Below are positions 13,602 to 16,826 of a stretch of 16,826 nucleotides of DNA, piece after piece (position 1 is the first letter of the stretch; each line of letters begins with the position of its first letter). The notes under the pieces are model-generated. The model made no database searches, was not told the DNA's origin, and was given only the letters and a program-made list of their open reading frames with translations. The stretch spans positions 1 through 16,826 of the forward strand of contig JAKALF010000013.1 of assembly GCA_021813265.1 (NCBI GenBank), read 5' to 3'. Source of the stretch: a bacterium. GTDB lineage: Bacteria > Patescibacteriota > Minisyncoccia > UBA6257 > GWB1-50-10. The translations under genes and the position numbers were made by a program.

Positions 13602-13634
13602 ATTAAAAATCTCCACCCAGAAGGCGGAGATTTT
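13602..13634 (-). terminator. Terminator of the lysozyme-like lipoprotein gene
   Basis: AAAATCTCC (13606-13614) pairs with GGAGATTTT (13626-13634), nine pairs, with an inner CC/GG. On the minus strand TTTTTAATA ends the structure. It begins four bases after the stop codon. Confidence 0.8.
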
Positions 13635-13638
13635 GAAA

Positions 13639-14634
13639 TTATAGGAGCGTATCAAGAGCCGCAAGATTTGCGGCAGTTTTCCTGGCATACAACCTCGGTC
13701 GCCAGGTACACGAAATGATGTAACTCCTCCTTGCGTTGTTTTCAAGCCAACGGAGCACGGCGCCTTCCGCTCCATGTCGTCCATTCGGGAAGTTGTGGGC
13801 GGTAGCGATATATTGAATGACCTCCGCATGCCGTGATCGGTATATCCGCATAAGCAAACTGAGTTGTTTTTGATTGAGTTTCAAAACCAATTTTGCCGTG
13901 TTATCTACAGCAAAAAGAAATGCCGCGACATGATGCTCATTTCCCCTCAACTTTGATACGCTTCCATGGAAAATCGGGTGTTTGAGCGCGGTATTCACTC
14001 TCGATCCTCCGCGACATTCACCACCGGCATCGTACCACGCATACTGTGTAAATTGATACGGCCCGAACGATGTGTAGTCGTCGTAGAGCGCGGGTATGGA
14101 TTCAATAAATTTTCGACCCGCGTTTCTCAAGAGAAATCCATATACATAAGCGTTGAACATTCCGTCGGTAGTTGGCATCAATTCAGTCATTGAGTATGCC
14201 AAAAAATCCTTTCCCGTGAACGTTGCAACAATTTTTTTCACAAGTGCAAGCCGACGCGTGTCGAGCCCTTCTATTTTTCCAACCTTGTTCCAATCAAGAT
14301 CACGAAATGTTTGTTCAATGTCCCGCTGTATCAGTTTTGCGTATTCTTTCAAGGTCATAGTGCCAGGAGACGTTGTTTTGTATTCCTGAACAATCTTTGT
14401 CGCTGTTCTCGAAACTACCAGATTACGGGACCTGTTCTCTTTCATCTTCCATAAGCGCTCTAGTACGTCACAGAAATTGATGCGGACGATCTCTGGAGCC
14501 TGACCGTGAATCCCCGTGAGATCATAGAGAAATCCACTAAACTGCCGCCCCGCAAGTGGCCCCGTTTTATATTCCTTCTTCACGCATTGGGAGTGCGCGC
14601 ACGACATTACAAGAAACCATACTAGAATTATCAT
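13639..14634 (-). CDS. Putative secreted lysozyme-like lipoprotein
   Basis: A 331-residue protein with a short hydrophobic N-terminus, MIILVWFLVMSCAHS. VMSC resembles a lipobox, so it may be a lipoprotein anchored outside the membrane; Sec secretion with cleavage after AHS is the alternative. The middle contains a Glu (YSMTELMPTTDG) followed about 47 residues later by DDYTSFGPYQFTQYA. That spacing and the S-x-G-x-x-Q pattern resemble goose-type lysozymes and lytic transglycosylases, where the Glu is catalytic. Peptidoglycan cleavage is therefore a reasonable but unproven guess. The start is fixed by AAAGGAG (14646-14640) five bases before the ATG at 14634; a GTG at 14640 lies within that site. 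It has a TTGACA promoter and terminator of its own. Confidence 0.6.
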   Translation of the reverse strand: MIILVWFLVMSCAHSQCVKKEYKTGPLAGRQFSGFLYDLTGIHGQAPEIVRINFCDVLERLWKMKENRSRNLVVSRTATKIVQEYKTTSPGTMTLKEYAKLIQRDIEQTFRDLDWNKVGKIEGLDTRRLALVKKIVATFTGKDFLAYSMTELMPTTDGMFNAYVYGFLLRNAGRKFIESIPALYDDYTSFGPYQFTQYAWYDAGGECRGGSRVNTALKHPIFHGSVSKLRGNEHHVAAFLFAVDNTAKLVLKLNQKQLSLLMRIYRSRHAEVIQYIATAHNFPNGRHGAEGAVLRWLENNARRSYIISCTWRPRLYARKTAANLAALDTLL

Positions 14635-14673
14635 TTTCACTCCTTTATATTGTTAATCTATTTCTGTTAGATA

Positions 14674-14702
14674 ATATAATATTTTTCCACTACTATTGTC
14701 AA
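14674..14702 (-). promoter_or_regulatory. Promoter of the lysozyme-like gene
   Basis: The minus strand has consensus TTGACA (14702-14697), a 17-bp spacer and TTATAT (14679-14674). The leader of about 30 bases includes the Shine-Dalgarno site AAAGGAG. Confidence 0.7.
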
Positions 14703-14793
14703 TGTTGCGGGGGTATTCCGTTCCTCCACACAATTCTATCCCTAATTCGTGCGGCCCACCTTCTGGCTCTCAAAAAGCCGAAAAGTTTTGTCT

Positions 14794-14883
14794 TGGTGCC
14801 CGGGGCCGGACTCGAACCGGCACGCCGTTTTACCAGCAAGGGATTTTAAGTCCCTAGTGTCTACCAAATTCCACCACCCGGGC
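14794..14883 (-). tRNA. tRNA-Leu(UAA)
   Basis: Acceptor GCCCGGG (14883-14877) pairs with CCCGGGC (14804-14798), discriminator A and encoded CCA (14796-14794). Anticodon stem AGGGA/TCCCT with loop CTTAAAA, anticodon TAA. Long variable arm; T loop TTCGAGT. It decodes the UUA codon and is a substrate of the leuS product. Confidence 0.95.
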
Positions 14884-14897
14884 AATTATCCGAAATG

Positions 14898-15262
<365 letters not shown>

Positions 15263-15267
15263 ATTGC

Positions 15268-16722
15268 CTATGACTCCGCGTCAAAAATAAGGAGGTTACC
15301 GACGCGAATCTGATCGTTGGTTTCGATAAAAATCCCGACTTCCTGTCCCTCGTTTGCCTCTTGTATGTCTTGTTTTTTTGATTGAAGATTTAAGATCTTT
15401 CCCGATCCTAGTTGTTTCTTTTCCTGCCAAATCTCGAATTCCGATTGGTTTTTTATCGCCCCCTTTATTACCCTCCCTCCCACGACTTTTTGCTTGCTTT
15501 TCTGATTGCCAAAAAGAGCGAGGACTTCAATGGAATTGACCTCCTTTTTAATGACTTTAGAGGCGTAAAGATTAAGCGCTTTTTCAAGTTCGTAGATAAT
15601 AGGGGAAACGATGATTTTTATTTTCTTCGCGTGGGCGACATTTTCCGCCGCCTTGTCGGTTTTAGTTCTGAAACCAAGGACAATCGCGTTTGAGTGTTCC
15701 GCTTCCTTGAGATCTCCCTCATGAATGTTTCCCACGGACGCGTTCATGATGGTAAAGGGGATGGATTCGGAATATTTTTCAACGAGTTCCCGGAGAGCCT
15801 CAAGGGACGCTCCCTCGTCCGCTTTGAGGATAAGGGGGATGGATTCTTTGGATTCTAGTTTCTCTCTCTTTTTTAAAGAAGGTTTTTTCGGTTTTGAATC
15901 CCATTCTTTTCTTACATATTCCCGAGCGCGTCCCTCATCTTTGTCCGCGAAAAATATCTCTCCCACGTTAGGGAGATCTTGGAATCCAAGAACCTCAAAG
16001 GGAGCGCTCGGACGGATCTCTTTTTCTTGCTTTCCTAAGAAATTTTGAAGCACGCGAATTTTTCCTGATACGCTTTGAGTCGCCATATTCATAGCGGGCG
16101 TGAGGACGCCGCTTGTAAGTATTCCTCCCACTATAACTCCCTTCTTTGGATCTTTGCGCGCCGAGGTTATGATCCCTTGGGCGCAATCGTGTTTTTCCCC
16201 CAAGTCTTCAAGTTCGGCGGCAAGCAAGATAAGATCCAAGAGTTCTGAAACCCCTTCCCCTGTTTTCGCGGAAATCGCGTGCCATGAGATATTTCCTCCA
16301 AATCCCTCAAGATAGACCCCGTTTTGAGCGAGATCGTTTTTAGTTCGATCTATGTCCGCGTTCGGTTTATCTATCTTATTAATCCCGACAATAAAGGGAA
16401 TATTCGCGGAAGTTATCGCCTGAAGAGCGTCTTTAGTTTGAGGTTTTACGCCGTCTTCCGCTGAAACGACAAGAATAGCGAGGTCGGCGATATTCGCGCC
16501 ATGCGAGCGCATGTTGGAAAAAGCCTCATGCCCCGGAGTGTCGATGAAGGTGAGTTTTTGTCCGTTTTCGGGGGGATGTTGTATTTCGTAGGCTCCGATG
16601 GATTGGGTAATGCCTCCCGCCTCCCGTTCGGCAACTTGGGTTTTCCTTATGTAGTCAAGAAGCGTGGTTTTTCCATGATCAACATGACCCATAATAACAA
16701 CAATAGGAGGGCGTTTTTGCAT
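15268..16722 (-). CDS. infB: Translation initiation factor IF-2 (short form)
   Basis: A 484-residue GTPase that brings initiator tRNA to the 30S subunit and promotes subunit joining. G motifs: GHVDHGKT (12-19), GGITQSIGA (36-44), DTPGH (61-65), NKID (115-118) and SAKTG (from 151). Domains II, III and the C-terminal initiator-tRNA-binding domain follow, with PLILKADEGASLEAL and VGNIHEGDL. The protein begins directly at the G domain and lacks the long N-terminal domains of E. coli IF-2, as in other CPR bacteria. Upstream on the minus strand an extended -10 box TGATAACCT (box at 16737-16732) lies nine bases before the ATG, with TTGTAT 17 bp above. The gene heads infB-rbfA-tRNA-Cys-tRNA-Leu. Confidence 0.95.
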   Translation of the reverse strand: MQKRPPIVVIMGHVDHGKTTLLDYIRKTQVAEREAGGITQSIGAYEIQHPPENGQKLTFIDTPGHEAFSNMRSHGANIADLAILVVSAEDGVKPQTKDALQAITSANIPFIVGINKIDKPNADIDRTKNDLAQNGVYLEGFGGNISWHAISAKTGEGVSELLDLILLAAELEDLGEKHDCAQGIITSARKDPKKGVIVGGILTSGVLTPAMNMATQSVSGKIRVLQNFLGKQEKEIRPSAPFEVLGFQDLPNVGEIFFADKDEGRAREYVRKEWDSKPKKPSLKKREKLESKESIPLILKADEGASLEALRELVEKYSESIPFTIMNASVGNIHEGDLKEAEHSNAIVLGFRTKTDKAAENVAHAKKIKIIVSPIIYELEKALNLYASKVIKKEVNSIEVLALFGNQKSKQKVVGGRVIKGAIKNQSEFEIWQEKKQLGSGKILNLQSKKQDIQEANEGQEVGIFIETNDQIRVGNLLIFDAES

Positions 16723-16731
16723 AGTGATTAG

Positions 16732-16760
16732 AGGTTATCAGAAAAACCGCTTGAATACAA
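16732..16760 (-). promoter_or_regulatory. Candidate promoter of infB
   Basis: The minus strand has TTGTAT (16760-16755), a 17-bp spacer, and TAACCT (16737-16732) preceded by TGA. The -10 match is moderate. The ATG at 16722 follows after nine bases, with no Shine-Dalgarno site. Confidence 0.4.
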
Positions 16761-16783
16761 GGAAAATAACATACTTGAATACA
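16750..16783. repeat. 10-bp direct repeat upstream of infB
   Basis: CTTGAATACA occurs at 16750-16759 and 16774-16783, 24 bases apart. The first copy overlaps the candidate -35 box. It could be a tandem operator or chance. A TACAC/GTGTA inverted repeat is just beyond. Confidence 0.5.
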
Positions 16784-16826
16784 CGTATATATTTGTGTAC
16801 TCTGACTAGGTTGTTATGCGAATGGC

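Noticed and set aside
14703..14793. GGCT/AGCC hairpin after tRNA-Leu as a terminator
   Set aside because: The stem is only four solid pairs and no T-run follows; the transcript may read on.
14556..14849. Plus-strand frame ending GAGLEPARR
   Set aside because: It is the antisense of tRNA-Leu plus intergenic DNA, a familiar false ORF.
16806..16826. Possible end of an upstream minus-strand gene (TAG at 16808-16806)
   Set aside because: Only six codons are visible before the window edge, too few to support a gene call.

Overview
The window reads as chromosomal DNA from a Candidate Phyla Radiation (Patescibacteria) bacterium, most likely of the Parcubacteria type. This is inferred from gene content, not from a marker tree. 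The signs are: a short IF-2 with no N-terminal domains; a short RbfA; an M16 peptidase, metG and tatD packed together; a secreted lamin-tail-like protein with six cysteines in a Parcubacteria-type arrangement; a PDZ serine protease with no signal peptide; very short intergenic gaps; and several genes that appear to be transcribed without a leader.

Layout, left to right. 1-1150: two overlapping hypothetical ORFs built from a tandemly duplicated module. The second ends in an adenine-poor, GC-rich segment that looks like the hypervariable C-terminus of a diversity-generating-retroelement (DGR) type target. 1158-4834: an operon of M16 peptidase, methionyl-tRNA synthetase and TatD nuclease, with its own promoter and terminator. 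4848-5144: a small minus-strand gene with a strong Shine-Dalgarno site and terminator. 5248-8634: leuS plus a secreted lamin-tail-like protein. 8631-10651 (minus): DedA membrane protein, a 28-residue Lys/Ala-rich protein that is easily missed, and an HtrA-like protease. 10652-11600: a short hypothetical gene between two copies of a 30-bp direct repeat, one copy just downstream of a tRNA-Ser. 11587-11764 (minus): tRNA-Arg(CCU) and tRNA-Ser(CGA). 11842-12438 (plus): a 100-residue hypothetical followed by tRNA-Val, tRNA-Ala and tRNA-Ser(UGA). 12557-14702 (minus): a PP2C-like phosphatase and a putative secreted lysozyme-like lipoprotein. 14794-16722 (minus): infB, rbfA, tRNA-Cys, tRNA-Leu, with the rbfA stop codon lying inside tRNA-Cys.

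Much of the window serves translation (two aminoacyl-tRNA synthetases, IF-2, RbfA, seven tRNAs). The rest concerns proteolysis, the envelope and unknown functions. Two modes of translation initiation seem to coexist. Some genes have a -10 box 7-10 nt before the ATG and no Shine-Dalgarno site. Others have clear AGGAG-type sites. The most unusual item is the A-depleted C-terminus at 961-1080. No reverse transcriptase or template repeat is present in the window, so any DGR link must be tested elsewhere in the genome.
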